Source: CAZBLK01 sp964492715 (GTDB lineage: Bacteria > Bacillota > Clostridia > Lachnospirales > WRBF01). From it: DNA of 64,000 nt. The stretch is from the NCBI GenBank assembly GCA_964492715.1, contig CAZBLK010000010.1, positions 40,145 to 104,144 of the forward strand, written 5' to 3'. The notes beneath the pieces were generated by a model that searched no databases, was not told the DNA's origin, and saw only the letters and a list, made by a program, of their open reading frames with translations. Positions 22,901 to 33,049 of this stretch are shown piece by piece (the first letter of the stretch is position 1; each line of letters opens with the position of its first letter). The position numbers and the translations under genes were made by a program.

Positions 22901-25900
22901 TTATTCAGCTAACATAGACTCAATAAACTTTGTAAACACTGTACTAACTTCGGCTCTTGTAGCAAACGCTTTAGGGTCAAAGTTGTTGCCAGTTTTTCCG
23001 CCCATAAGACCAATTTTTTGAATTTGTGTAACATCATCTTTAGCCCAAGACGAAATGTTTCCGCTGTCGTTAAACCTTTCAACTTGCTGTGTATTTTTGA
23101 AAGAATATTTGTTTGTTTTAATAAACTTTGAAATTATCACAGCCATTTGCTCCCTTGTTACAGGCTCATTTGGGTCAAAGTTATTGTTTCCAACTCCGCT
23201 TACAATTCCGTTTTCAGTCGCCCACGCAACATAAGGTGCATACCACATGTCTTGCTTTACGTCGGAAAATGATGATTTGTTTTTGTAGTTGCTTGCATTA
23301 ACTTCATTTAACTTGCCAAGAACTGTAACAAGCATTGCTCGTGTCATGTTTTGATTTGGTGCAAACATTTGGTTTCCAACGCCACTAAATAGCTCCCTAG
23401 TAGCGGTATATTCAATGTAATCGTTTGCCCAACTGTCTTTAGTATCGTTAAAGCTAACGGCGTTGTTCTTAATAGCAAATTTTGTAAGATGCTTTGTTAT
23501 AAAGAACATGTTGCTTCCTATAACTTTGCTCATTGGCAAAATAACATGTTTTCCGTCGGAAGAAACAGTGTATACAACTGTTGTTGCACTGTTTTCAGCT
23601 TTTTTCAGTGGTACAGAAACAGTAATATCATTTCCACCAAAGGACGTAACATACAAGCCGCCCACCGATATAGACAAGTAAAAGCTGCCGTCAGCATTTT
23701 CTGTAACTTTTACTTTAACATTTTCTTGTTTAACCTTTTCTATCTCTTTTAAAACAGATTTAGTTAAAGAAATTTTTGCTAATGGTGTATTAATTACTGT
23801 AGCTTCACACTTTAAAAGTTCTTTAAAAGCTTCCTTAGAAATTGAAACTTCATAACTGTTAACACCATTTGCTTTTTCTGCAATTATTTCAAAAACCTTT
23901 AAGCCGTTTTCTGCCATTTTGTTTAAAGCTGTTTCAACTTGTGAAACTGTTACTGAAACAGTAGCCAAGCCCAAACCATTCGATATAGTTGGCTTTAGCG
24001 AAACCGAACCTGTTTTTGCAAACATATCATTCGTAAAATCAGTTTTTGTTCCAGCATTGTTTGTTGTATCTTCAAGCGTAGTGCTTTCTGTGTCGTCGTT
24101 GCCGCTGTTGTCTGGGTATCTTTCCGCTGGGCCTGTATAAGCTCCTTTTACAGTTACTGCAACACTTGCAGAAACATTTCCAGCCCTAGCCGTAATTTGT
24201 GCAGTACCTTCGCTTTTACCCAAAAGTTTTCCTCCAGGCAAAACTTCAACAACATCAGAGTTGCTGCTTGTTAAAGCTGGAAGCTTTTGCACTGGTTCAA
24301 CAACTGCATTTACAGCCTTCGTTTCGCCTACACCTAGCTTTATAGAGCTTGGCAAAGTAATTGACGTTGTTGGTTGTAATGGCTTCATTGCAAAGTGAAC
24401 GTCGTCACGAACAGGCATTACTGTAATGTCCTTTATGTTGTCAGGGTTTTCTACAGCATCTGTTGAAAAGCTATGGTACCCAGCTTTGTTTGCAAGCACA
24501 CGGTACTTGCCTTCTGGAACCATCCAACCGTAATGCCCTTTTTTGTCTGTTATCAAAGGATTTCTCTGTAAATAATGGTCTGCGTTCCAAAATTCCCAGC
24601 CGCTGTCCTCAAGCACTTCACAAACAACTTCTACACCTTCAAGAGGTTGGTCTGTTTCTTCATCTGTTACTTGCCCTGACGGGTCAATCAACACTGTATA
24701 CAGACAAACAGGTATTTTGAAAACCTCGCCGTAGTTGTCTGTTACATAAGCATAAAGCATTACTTGCCCAGTTGGTGTTTTCCCTGATGGAATTTTATTG
24801 TTCCACCAATCACCTTCATGTGTTGAATTTCCTGTTTTGTAACTACTTTTTTCAAGCTGATACACAACATTTTTAATTTCTCCGCCTACATACTTAAAAG
24901 TAGCTCCAAAGTAATATTCAGGGGTTATTCCAAAAGAATCTGTAAAAATATTGGCACTGTAAAAATCCTGATTACTACTTCTTCTAAAAGTAACACTGTT
25001 TTGCTTGAAGGAGTCAAGCACTGGAGAGCTATCAATTTTTACAGTGTGCGTGTTTGAAACAGTAGTGCTTCCTGCAACTTCACTTTCTGCAATGTAAGTG
25101 TATGTTCCTTTTCTTGGCTCTGAAAGTGTGTAGAAGTAGTATTTTCCCAAAGCAACTGTATAGCCTAAAACTTCTCCTGAGCTATCTCCGCCAACTCTTT
25201 TAATTGCAACAACGCTGTCTTTTGGTGCTATTCCAAAAAGAGTAAACTTTTCGGTTGGGTTAACATACTCAGCACCTGATAATGTCATGCTAATAACTTC
25301 AATTGAAGCATTTGCAAAGTATTCATATGTTTTGCCATTATCATAGGAAACAAAAACAATTGCTGTTAAAAACCTGTTTTTGTTCGTTGTTACTTGAACT
25401 GGCAGTGCAATTCTTCCGCTGGCGTTTGGCTGAATGTTTGTTACAGCTTTGCTTACATAGCTTCCATTTAATTGTAATTCTTCAAGCCCCTCCTGATACT
25501 CAACCTTGAAGGTTGCATTTGGAATTATCGTAGAATTAGGCTGGGTGTTAGAATATTTAATAACAAGAGAGTCCTTTTCGTTTACAAAAGCTATGTTGCT
25601 GTTAAAGTTTGCTTCGCCCAAAAGCTTTGACGGCTTTGCTACTGTAACTAAGCTGATGTCCTTTTGCTTTGTGTTTTTGCCTGCCAAAAAGTCTTGAGCT
25701 TCTACAGGTGCTACTTTCTTCTCATCTTCATTTTGAGGTGTAAAAACAATGTTTTCACCCTTATCATTTTTAGCAAAGTTGACAACAAGCTTGTAGTCGC
25801 TGCTTGGCTCTTTTATAGCACCTTTTAAATTGTAAGCGCCGTTTTCAATTGTTCCAACGGCAACTTGTTGGTCACCTTTGTAAAGCGTAACACCACCATA

Positions 25901-28900
25901 GGAAACTAATTTGCCGTCTACAGTAACATTACCCTTTAGGTTTACAGCAAGGCTTAACTCAAAGTCTTTGTCATAATAATTATCACCTACAAACAAGTTG
26001 TAACTTAATGGCGTAGATGAATATTCCATAACGTTTGCAAGCCTTATTATGTAATTACCTTTATTTAACCGTTTAAATAGGTACTGTCCGTTTTCGTCTG
26101 TAGCAGTTAAAAGTGTTATTCCTGTAGGCACACCTTTTGAATCCAACTCTACAGCCTCAACTAACACAAGTGGCATTTTGTCACCAAACATATGCGTAAC
26201 TTTGCCACCTACTTCAAGACGTGGGATAAAGTTAAATGTGTATTCGCTTTCCACACGCATGTTAAAGCCTGTTGATATTGAGTCGCCGTTTGTATGAATA
26301 GCTTTTATTACATAACTTGGTAAGGCTGTTGTGTAAGGCACTTCCTTAAACTGGGCTTTTCCTTGGCTGTCAGTTTTAACAACCATTTCCACACCCATGT
26401 CCGTGCTTACCATAGAAACAGTAGCGTTTGGTACAACTTTGCCTTCTTCTTTAACATAAAGCGCAACATCTTTCACCAAAGGTTTAATTACAAAGCTACC
26501 TAAATTTGTTACTGTTTGGTTTGTTGTACCTACTTTAAAGCTTCCTGTGTAGTCAACAAGTACGTTTGAATTTGGCTTATACACTTTTAATGTATAAGTT
26601 GATAAGAACCCAGCAGGTTCAACAAATTTAAAGTAACCATCTTCTGTTGTTGTTGCTTCATACGTACTTGTGCCTTTTGTTGCAACAATTTTGTGGTTGC
26701 TTGCTGGGAAGTTTACCCCATCTTTGTAATAGTACAAATATCCGTAAACTTCTTTTGCCCCTGTTCCAGTTTGGCTATACCTTGCGTAATAGGTGGCATC
26801 TGCATTTACAGAAGCAAAGCTTGCACCTGTTACTTGGCTTCCGCCTGTTTCAGCCGTGAACCAACCAATAAATGTTGGGTCTGATATTGCAGGAGGTATA
26901 ACAGACATTCCCGCATTAACCAAAACTTCTGTTGTTGTAGCTTTGTTAGTAAACCGAACGGTGTATTGTGTAGTATTAAGCTTTTCGTAAGTAGCAATTA
27001 TAAATTTGTTTTCTTTCACAACATATTCATTATTACTACAATCTACAGGGTCTCCTGTAAAAGCATCTACCCAGCCAGTAAATCTGTGGTTTATAACTTC
27101 AGGAGGTGTTGGCACAGCAAGTTTAGTGTCGTAATCGGCTGTGTACTTCCTAATTACTGCGCTGTTTTTGTCCATAAAAGAAACAGTGTATTGTGTAGGA
27201 ATAAAAGTTGCTTTAAAAGTTATGTCACTGTTAATGTCTGCAAGTGTGTACTCTTGTAAAGCAGAAAGAGTTACTCTTTTGTCGTTAACGTATGCACCAG
27301 TAATTACAAAGCCTGGGTTTGCAGTGACTTTAAACTTTCTAGCTTCTCCCGGAATAACCGTTTCGCCGCCTAAAACTTCAACATTACCTTGGGTTTTATC
27401 AAACTCTGTTGTTATTTTATAAGTAACTAAAGGTTCAAATTGTGCTGTTATTGTAACATCTGTGTCTGGCATTATAAATTTTGCCATAGTTGCGTCTGTC
27501 GCATCGTTAATTAATGTTCCGTTGTATTTCAAGCTGTGCGGCACATAAGAGTATCCTTCATTTGGCTGAACGCTTGTAATTACAACTTCCTCACCTTCAT
27601 ATGCAACCGATTTGTTCACATGTACTTCGCCGTTTTGTGCCAAAACAGTAATGTTGTAAGTTGGTGCTTCAACAAACGAAGCCGCAATTGTTACGTCATG
27701 TATTGGCATTTGAAAGCTGCTTCCAGAAATAGAAACGGTTTGCGTTAAACCATTGTCGTCTACATATTTGTAGCATAATGAGCCTTCTACAAGTTTGTAT
27801 CCGCTATTTGCTGTTGCAAAAACTGTTATTGTGTCGCCAGCTTTTGCACCTGTTTTGTCAACACTTATGTTTCCGCCTGTTTGGCTTTCAACATTTATTG
27901 TAAAGTCTGCAACTTCAAAGTAAACTACGATAGAATTGTCACTGCTTACGTTAGAAAACGTATAACTACTTGCAGTGTACGGAATTATTTCTTCGCCGTT
28001 TATAGAAATTGCTGAAACAGCATAACCCTTGTGGGGTTTAAATGTAACGGTGTGGCTATCGCCTTCTATTACACTGCCTTCGACAGGAGAAATTGTGCCA
28101 TTTTCATCAAATGTTGATGCCAAAATTGTAAAGGTTTTTAAATTGGAACTAAATTCAACATCAATAGTATGGTCTTCTTGTATGTTAGTAAATGTGTAAA
28201 ATGTTTGGTCATACGGCATATAGTTTCCGTCAATTGTAAGCCCAGAAACACTAAAGCCGTTGTTTGGGTTAAATGCAACAACAAGTGTTTGACCTTTGTA
28301 TAAGTTTACATCACCTAAAGGTGAAGCTGTTCCGCCTTTCCCAGCAGTAATTTTTACAGTGCTTACTTCTGCGGCAGGTGCAAATACTGATGTTATTGTA
28401 CGGTCATTGTCGGTTACATCTACTGTTACAACATATTCGCCGTTTTCAACGCTAATTTCTGAATGAGGAATACTTATTCCATCAACAGCTATGTCTAACA
28501 ATCTGTATCCGCTGTTTGCTTTAATTGTAAAAGTTTGGCTTTCTCCCTCTCTTACATACGTGGGAGTGTTTGGAGTTATAGTCCCGCCTTCAAGCAAAAT
28601 TGGAGTTACAGTATAAACATTGCTAAACCTTGCATAAACCTCAATGTCACCTGTGGCTTTTATTGTGCCAGTAATCGGCAAGCTATTGTTGCTTATTTCA
28701 ATCGGTTGTGTTACACCATTTAAAGTGTAGTAAGCCTCAAGAATATGCGCTCCGTTTAAAGGCGTAATAGTATAATTAAAGTTTGTTCCAAGAAAAGACT
28801 TGTATTCAGCCATACCTGAAGCTGAGTTAATTTTTCCGCTGCCCTCTGAATTTGTTGTAACGTTAATAGTAGTTGATTCATGGGTTGGAAAACCGTTTTC

Positions 28901-30067
28901 CCCAATTTTCCAAGGCAAAAGTTCAGGTACGACTATTCCATTAAATCTAACGTTAAGGTTGTTGTTTAGTTCATCAATAAACTCTGTTGATTTCATGTAG
29001 CTTTCGGTATATTGCTTGAGCAATGATATACTTTCTTCATTTGGAATATAACATGCAGAAGTATAAAAGTCATGCGGCGTTTCTATAACATAAACATGAG
29101 GAGGTGGAGAAACGGTTGCCGCAAAGTTAGTTACAGTGCATACACCATGAGAATTAATTACACGACTAGCCCAATCTTCGTATACGTATTCCTTTTCACT
29201 CTTATTAGCTGGGTTAAACGCATAATAGTCTTTTGTTACAATAACGGTGTTTGAAAAATTAACATTCGTACCCCGACCAGAAATGCCACCTACAATTACG
29301 CTTTTAGCAGGTTGGTCGTCATATCCTTGAATTTTAGACATTGCTATAAGGTTGTTGTAAGACACAAGAAGACTATTAGCATTTCCAACAAGCCCTCCTA
29401 CGTAATCAGCGTAGCCTATATCTTTGCCTGCTGATATAGAGCCATAAATACGGCAGTTTGTAATGTACGTGGAGCTAGTAAGTAGGCCTATAACTCCACC
29501 AAGAAAGGAGTCGCTGGAATTTTCGATACGAGAGGGTGTGCCTTTAAAGTCAATATGCATTTCGCAGTTGTCAATTAATGAGGAAAAGCCAGATTGAGAT
29601 GCAATTCCCCCTACAACAAATCCCTTTGTGTTTATCTCTTTTGGAATAATTCTTCCATAAACCGATAAATTTTTAACGGTAGCACCTTTAAGCTTATGAA
29701 AAATCCCTCCTATGCCAATACCTGTAATGTCAATTCCTAAAATACTGTGCCCATCGCCGTCAAGAGTGCCGCTAAAGTCTGCACCTATAGAATCACTAGT
29801 ATATCCAATTGGTAAAAACGTGTTATCTACAGTAACGTCGTTGGCTAATTTAAAAAATACGGACTTATAATAATTGTTTAATGAGGTTGGTTGAATTGCT
29901 TTCAAGTCTTCCATATTATAAATTAAATATGGATTACCTTGAGTGCCATCACCTTCCCACGGCATACCTGCGGCTTTTACTGTTACACTACCAAAGGGTA
30001 TAGATGTAAAGCAAACAAAAAAAGTTAACATAAGTGCAATAATTTTGTTAAACTTAAATGCTTTCAT
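22901..30067 (-). CDS. Giant S-layer-anchored multidomain surface protein
   Basis: A 2388-residue secreted protein. A signal peptide (about 1-32, ending VTVKAAG) is followed by a beta-helix/GLUG-like region (about 35-330). Next come seven or so bacterial immunoglobulin-like and InlB-B-type repeats (about 450-1090; FTGWVD and FIGWF motifs). After these are several carboxypeptidase-regulatory-like beta modules (about 1100-1500 and 1800-1865), a Big_2 Ig domain (about 1900-1975) and three SLH domains (about 2209-2388). SLH domains bind pyruvylated wall polymer, so the protein is held on the cell surface, probably as an adhesin or S-layer component. The start is chosen at 30067 because GGAGAGTG precedes it and the signal peptide begins there; a start 42 nt upstream adds a charged leader. 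No catalytic motif was seen. Confidence 0.9.
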   Translation of the reverse strand: MKAFKFNKIIALMLTFFVCFTSIPFGSVTVKAAGMPWEGDGTQGNPYLIYNMEDLKAIQPTSLNNYYKSVFFKLANDVTVDNTFLPIGYTSDSIGADFSGTLDGDGHSILGIDITGIGIGGIFHKLKGATVKNLSVYGRIIPKEINTKGFVVGGIASQSGFSSLIDNCEMHIDFKGTPSRIENSSDSFLGGVIGLLTSSTYITNCRIYGSISAGKDIGYADYVGGLVGNANSLLVSYNNLIAMSKIQGYDDQPAKSVIVGGISGRGTNVNFSNTVIVTKDYYAFNPANKSEKEYVYEDWASRVINSHGVCTVTNFAATVSPPPHVYVIETPHDFYTSACYIPNEESISLLKQYTESYMKSTEFIDELNNNLNVRFNGIVVPELLPWKIGENGFPTHESTTINVTTNSEGSGKINSASGMAEYKSFLGTNFNYTITPLNGAHILEAYYTLNGVTQPIEISNNSLPITGTIKATGDIEVYARFSNVYTVTPILLEGGTITPNTPTYVREGESQTFTIKANSGYRLLDIAVDGISIPHSEISVENGEYVVTVDVTDNDRTITSVFAPAAEVSTVKITAGKGGTASPLGDVNLYKGQTLVVAFNPNNGFSVSGLTIDGNYMPYDQTFYTFTNIQEDHTIDVEFSSNLKTFTILASTFDENGTISPVEGSVIEGDSHTVTFKPHKGYAVSAISINGEEIIPYTASSYTFSNVSSDNSIVVYFEVADFTINVESQTGGNISVDKTGAKAGDTITVFATANSGYKLVEGSLCYKYVDDNGLTQTVSISGSSFQMPIHDVTIAASFVEAPTYNITVLAQNGEVHVNKSVAYEGEEVVITSVQPNEGYSYVPHSLKYNGTLINDATDATMAKFIMPDTDVTITAQFEPLVTYKITTEFDKTQGNVEVLGGETVIPGEARKFKVTANPGFVITGAYVNDKRVTLSALQEYTLADINSDITFKATFIPTQYTVSFMDKNSAVIRKYTADYDTKLAVPTPPEVINHRFTGWVDAFTGDPVDCSNNEYVVKENKFIIATYEKLNTTQYTVRFTNKATTTEVLVNAGMSVIPPAISDPTFIGWFTAETGGSQVTGASFASVNADATYYARYSQTGTGAKEVYGYLYYYKDGVNFPASNHKIVATKGTSTYEATTTEDGYFKFVEPAGFLSTYTLKVYKPNSNVLVDYTGSFKVGTTNQTVTNLGSFVIKPLVKDVALYVKEEGKVVPNATVSMVSTDMGVEMVVKTDSQGKAQFKEVPYTTALPSYVIKAIHTNGDSISTGFNMRVESEYTFNFIPRLEVGGKVTHMFGDKMPLVLVEAVELDSKGVPTGITLLTATDENGQYLFKRLNKGNYIIRLANVMEYSSTPLSYNLFVGDNYYDKDFELSLAVNLKGNVTVDGKLVSYGGVTLYKGDQQVAVGTIENGAYNLKGAIKEPSSDYKLVVNFAKNDKGENIVFTPQNEDEKKVAPVEAQDFLAGKNTKQKDISLVTVAKPSKLLGEANFNSNIAFVNEKDSLVIKYSNTQPNSTIIPNATFKVEYQEGLEELQLNGSYVSKAVTNIQPNASGRIALPVQVTTNKNRFLTAIVFVSYDNGKTYEYFANASIEVISMTLSGAEYVNPTEKFTLFGIAPKDSVVAIKRVGGDSSGEVLGYTVALGKYYFYTLSEPRKGTYTYIAESEVAGSTTVSNTHTVKIDSSPVLDSFKQNSVTFRRSSNQDFYSANIFTDSFGITPEYYFGATFKYVGGEIKNVVYQLEKSSYKTGNSTHEGDWWNNKIPSGKTPTGQVMLYAYVTDNYGEVFKIPVCLYTVLIDPSGQVTDEETDQPLEGVEVVCEVLEDSGWEFWNADHYLQRNPLITDKKGHYGWMVPEGKYRVLANKAGYHSFSTDAVENPDNIKDITVMPVRDDVHFAMKPLQPTTSITLPSSIKLGVGETKAVNAVVEPVQKLPALTSSNSDVVEVLPGGKLLGKSEGTAQITARAGNVSASVAVTVKGAYTGPAERYPDNSGNDDTESTTLEDTTNNAGTKTDFTNDMFAKTGSVSLKPTISNGLGLATVSVTVSQVETALNKMAENGLKVFEIIAEKANGVNSYEVSISKEAFKELLKCEATVINTPLAKISLTKSVLKEIEKVKQENVKVKVTENADGSFYLSISVGGLYVTSFGGNDITVSVPLKKAENSATTVVYTVSSDGKHVILPMSKVIGSNMFFITKHLTKFAIKNNAVSFNDTKDSWANDYIEYTATRELFSGVGNQMFAPNQNMTRAMLVTVLGKLNEVNASNYKNKSSFSDVKQDMWYAPYVAWATENGIVSGVGNNNFDPNEPVTREQMAVIISKFIKTNKYSFKNTQQVERFNDSGNISSWAKDDVTQIQKIGLMGGKTGNNFDPKAFATRAEVSTVFTKFIESMLAE

Positions 30068-30112
30068 AAATTCACTCTCCATGTGAAGTTTATTTTCATG
30101 CTTTTGCATGGC

Positions 30113-30253
30113 TTAGAGAGTATCCGTAAATTTGCTGTAAATTATCAGCGGCTCATCACATACACTGGGTAAGTATGCTCGTCGCCACTTCCTCGTCTCG
30201 TTCAATTTGACAACGGAAACTGACTTTGTGTTTAATTTAGGGATAAGCTCTAA
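30113..30253. repeat. Palindrome-ended element between flagellin and giant SLH gene
   Basis: Ends TTAGAGAGTATCC and GGATAAGCTCTAA are inverted repeats, and the right end matches the element at 3202-3342 (AATTTAAGGATAAGCTCTA). It is about 141 bp with no coding capacity. The flagellin stop codon (TAG on the minus strand, 30250-30252) falls inside the right terminal repeat. It also contains the 5' leader of the SLH-protein gene. Confidence 0.55.
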
Positions 30254-31929
30254 ACAAATAAATCTAAAACGTCACCTGCCTTTTTTGAAACTTGGCTTAA
30301 AAGTATAGTAATAGACTGCTGTTTTATTGAAGCTTTAACTGAGTTTATCACCTCCTTAGCAATGTCGGCATCTCGAATTCTGCTTTCTGATGCGGAAAGG
30401 TTTTCAAAGTTTATGTTGTTGGAGTTTAGTCTGTGTTCAAGTTGGTTTTGCTTTGTTCCAATTTCTGCTCTAACGTTTGAAACGTACTCAATTGCTTTTT
30501 TAAGTGATGTATTTGCACTGCCACTTTGTTGCTCGGTTAATATTTTTGTGCCGTTAAGTTTAAGTGTTTTGCTGTCTACTTTGTCTATATAAATGTAATG
30601 TCCGTTCATTGCGTAAGGTGAAGATTGAATGTAAAGCCCTAAACGGTTGTTCACAGTTGAAGCGGTGTTTCCTGTTGTTGTACCAGTTGTGTTAACAGAA
30701 GGCAATTTAACGTTTTCGCCAATCATTGTGTTTAAATTTGAAAATTCAATTCGCCAATTTGAAAGGTCGTTTCTAAGCCTTGTAACTTCATTTGGGTCAG
30801 CTGGGTTAAAGCCAGCGCCAGTATGAACTTTAATTGTGCCAAAGTCGTTATTAAAGTTAATTGTAGCTGCACCTGTTATTTGCGCCATAGTTTGGCTTTC
30901 TGCTAAGACAACACCGTTAGACAAAACTTCGTAGCAGCCTTTTGTGCCGTTATAGGCTACTCGTGGCTCATACGCCGATAAGTTTGCCGCTGTGTCAAGG
31001 TTCCAAAGCTTTTGAAGGACTTCTGTGCAAATATATTGATTAAAACCGTTCCATTTGCTTTGCGCACCATCAGTAATTCCAGTAGTTGCAAAAACAAAAG
31101 CAGAATCTTTAACATTTTTGTGGTTCAGCTTCTTTACAATATCTACAGAAAGACCATCAAATGACTTTTTAAGCTGGTCATTGTCACTTATATTATTTTC
31201 AAGCTGAACTATAAGCTTAAAGCCTAGAGTGGCGTCATTGTAAAATTCTAAATCAACTGTTCCGCTGTTTACATTAATGTCAGTGCCAAACTGCCATTGA
31301 TAGCTAGGGTCAACGACCCCATTAAAATACAATTCCAATTTTTCGCCGTTTACCTTAAAGGTGTAGCTTCCTTCGCTAAAAGGTACATCTGTGTCCAAAA
31401 GCACCAATCCATCTAATGTTGAAACAGTTACACTTTTAATAGCTGAAACAGTTGCAGCACCGCCGTTTCCTGTTACTGAACCTGCCGAGGTAACATTGCT
31501 TATACTACCAGATGTTTGCCCTTGCAAAATCTTCATTTTGTTAAACTCAGTTTTTGTGCTTATGGTGTCAATCTCTTTTATAAGCTGCTGATATTCAGCG
31601 TCTAACTTTTGCCTGTCTTCGCTTGTGTTTATGCCGTTGCAGGAGGCTACGGAAAGCTCGGTCATTCTGTTTAGCATGTTATGTATTTCAGTTAATGCAC
31701 CGTCGGCTACTTGAATAAGTGATATTCCATCTTGAACGTTTTTCTCAGAAACGTCTAGCCCACGAATAATAGAGCGCATACGCTCCGAAACGCCAAGCGA
31801 AGCCGAGTCATCTGCTGCTGAGTTAATTTTTAAACCTGTAGATACTCTGAAGGACGCCTTGCCCAATGTTTGACTATTTATTTTGTAATTTCTGAATAAA
31901 GGCAAAGCGCTTAACTGTAATGCGTCCAT
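30250..31929 (-). CDS. Flagellin
   Basis: The subunit of the flagellar filament, 559 residues, exported by the flagellar type III system. The conserved N-terminal D0/D1 region includes FRVSTGLKINSAADDSASLG and the SERMRSIIRGL helix. The C-terminal D1/D0 region includes RAEIGTKQNQLEHRLNS, ASESRIRDADIAKEV and the end LLSQVSKKAGDVL. The first residues (MDALQLSALPLFRN) diverge from the usual MRINHNxxA start. The central domain is variable and rich in beta structure. The ribosome site GGAG is 8 nt upstream. The stop codon lies in a repeat terminus. Whether this is the major or an accessory flagellin is unclear. Confidence 0.93.
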   Translation of the reverse strand: MDALQLSALPLFRNYKINSQTLGKASFRVSTGLKINSAADDSASLGVSERMRSIIRGLDVSEKNVQDGISLIQVADGALTEIHNMLNRMTELSVASCNGINTSEDRQKLDAEYQQLIKEIDTISTKTEFNKMKILQGQTSGSISNVTSAGSVTGNGGAATVSAIKSVTVSTLDGLVLLDTDVPFSEGSYTFKVNGEKLELYFNGVVDPSYQWQFGTDINVNSGTVDLEFYNDATLGFKLIVQLENNISDNDQLKKSFDGLSVDIVKKLNHKNVKDSAFVFATTGITDGAQSKWNGFNQYICTEVLQKLWNLDTAANLSAYEPRVAYNGTKGCYEVLSNGVVLAESQTMAQITGAATINFNNDFGTIKVHTGAGFNPADPNEVTRLRNDLSNWRIEFSNLNTMIGENVKLPSVNTTGTTTGNTASTVNNRLGLYIQSSPYAMNGHYIYIDKVDSKTLKLNGTKILTEQQSGSANTSLKKAIEYVSNVRAEIGTKQNQLEHRLNSNNINFENLSASESRIRDADIAKEVINSVKASIKQQSITILLSQVSKKAGDVLDLFV

Positions 31930-31969
31930 TGTATCACTCCAGAAGTATAGTTCTATAAAAAGGCATACA

Positions 31970-32004
31970 AATAAAAGGGTGGCTTAAATCCTCCCTTTAT
32001 TAAA
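31970..32004 (-). terminator. Hairpin between the small unknown gene and flagellin
   Basis: On the minus strand AAAGGGAGG pairs with CCACCCTTTT around ATTTAAG, followed by a T-rich tail. It could attenuate read-through from the upstream genes into flagellin or stabilise the flagellin mRNA 5' end. Confidence 0.45.
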
Positions 32005-32018
32005 AACAGTTTTTTCTA

Positions 32019-32402
32019 CTAAACGCCTTTATCCCTTGAAAAAAAACATAAGTCTAAAAAAGTGTTTAATTGCTCCATATCAATATTTTCACCTGTTTCG
32101 TCAGAACAAATTTCGTCTATTTCATGCAAAACTTTTGATGTGGAGAAGTCGTTGGCATCTTGCAGAAAAGTTTTGAAAGCCTCTTTAGTCTTTTCAGAAA
32201 TTTGTGCAATCTTTTTTATGTCTACAGGGTTAATAGGCATATTTATTGATTGGGCTGAGTTTGCATTTGTGTGGCTTGTTTCTTGACTGTGTCTTTGGTC
32301 TGCAAGCTTTCCTATTACCATTTTAAACATAAAGTCATTTTGCTCATGCTGCGGTAAATTTTTTGAATTAGATATGTTTTGGTCAATTTTATTAATGTTC
32401 AA
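32019..32402 (-). CDS. Unknown small protein between ECF sigma and flagellin genes
   Basis: A 127-residue soluble, acidic protein with no signal or membrane segment. The N-terminal 60 residues are low in hydrophobics (N, Q, H rich). The C-terminal half is predicted helical (VDIKKIAQISEKTKEAFKTF, then EQLNTFLDLCFF). The start is TTG with AAGGGA 11 nt upstream. It is 13 nt after the sigma gene and 90 nt before flagellin, so a flagellar regulator or chaperone role is plausible from position only. I do not recognise the family. Confidence 0.6.
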   Translation of the reverse strand: MNINKIDQNISNSKNLPQHEQNDFMFKMVIGKLADQRHSQETSHTNANSAQSINMPINPVDIKKIAQISEKTKEAFKTFLQDANDFSTSKVLHEIDEICSDETGENIDMEQLNTFLDLCFFSRDKGV

Positions 32403-32415
32403 GCAAACACATCCC

Positions 32416-32970
32416 TTAATATAAATTGCTTGTAAAAGCCTTTTTTACGTGTTCCTTAACAGTAAGCCTCAAGCGGAACAGCCGAACTTTTACATTGCTT
32501 TCGGTAATTTTTAATATAGTTGAAATTTTAGCTACGCTATATTTTTTTTCGTAGAACATTGAGTACAGGTACAAGTCTTTTTCCGAAAGCATTCCTAAAA
32601 ACTGCTTTTTTAAATTGTCAATATCAACTGAATTGTCCATAAATTCATTAAAGTTTACCTCGTAGGTCAATGTGTTTGCCACCGTCTCATCAAGAGCTAC
32701 AGTATGCATTGCTGATTTTTGCATTTTCGCACGATACTTTTTAACAAAATTTCTTGCAGTAACTATTATAAAGCCTCCAGGGTTTGGGTGTTCTATAACT
32801 GTGTCCTTTTTTATGCAAACTGCCAAATAAACATCTTGCATACAATCATCAGCGTAACTTTCATTGAAATCAAGGGAAACCAAAATATACTTATAAACAG
32901 TTTGACTGTATTTGTTGTATATTGCTTGTAAACAATCTTCTTGCTCTGTCATATACTCTGTCGCCACCAT
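32416..32970 (-). CDS. ECF-type RNA polymerase sigma factor
   Basis: A sigma-70 family regulator of 184 residues (or 178 if translation begins at the ATG at 32952). Region 2 includes YNKYSQTVYKYILVS and DDCMQDVYLAV (core and -10 recognition). Region 4 is the C-terminal helix-turn-helix YSVAKISTILKITESNVKVR, which contacts -35. It lies directly upstream of an unknown gene and flagellin on the same strand. No membrane anti-sigma gene is seen beside it; the small acidic protein downstream is a candidate partner by position only. Confidence 0.85.
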   Translation of the reverse strand: MVATEYMTEQEDCLQAIYNKYSQTVYKYILVSLDFNESYADDCMQDVYLAVCIKKDTVIEHPNPGGFIIVTARNFVKKYRAKMQKSAMHTVALDETVANTLTYEVNFNEFMDNSVDIDNLKKQFLGMLSEKDLYLYSMFYEKKYSVAKISTILKITESNVKVRLFRLRLTVKEHVKKAFTSNLY

Positions 32971-33049
32971 CCAATTGGTATACCTTATGTTCTATAATCC
33001 CTATTTTTATTAAAGGTTACATTATTTTTTTTATTTTTAATACTTTTTA

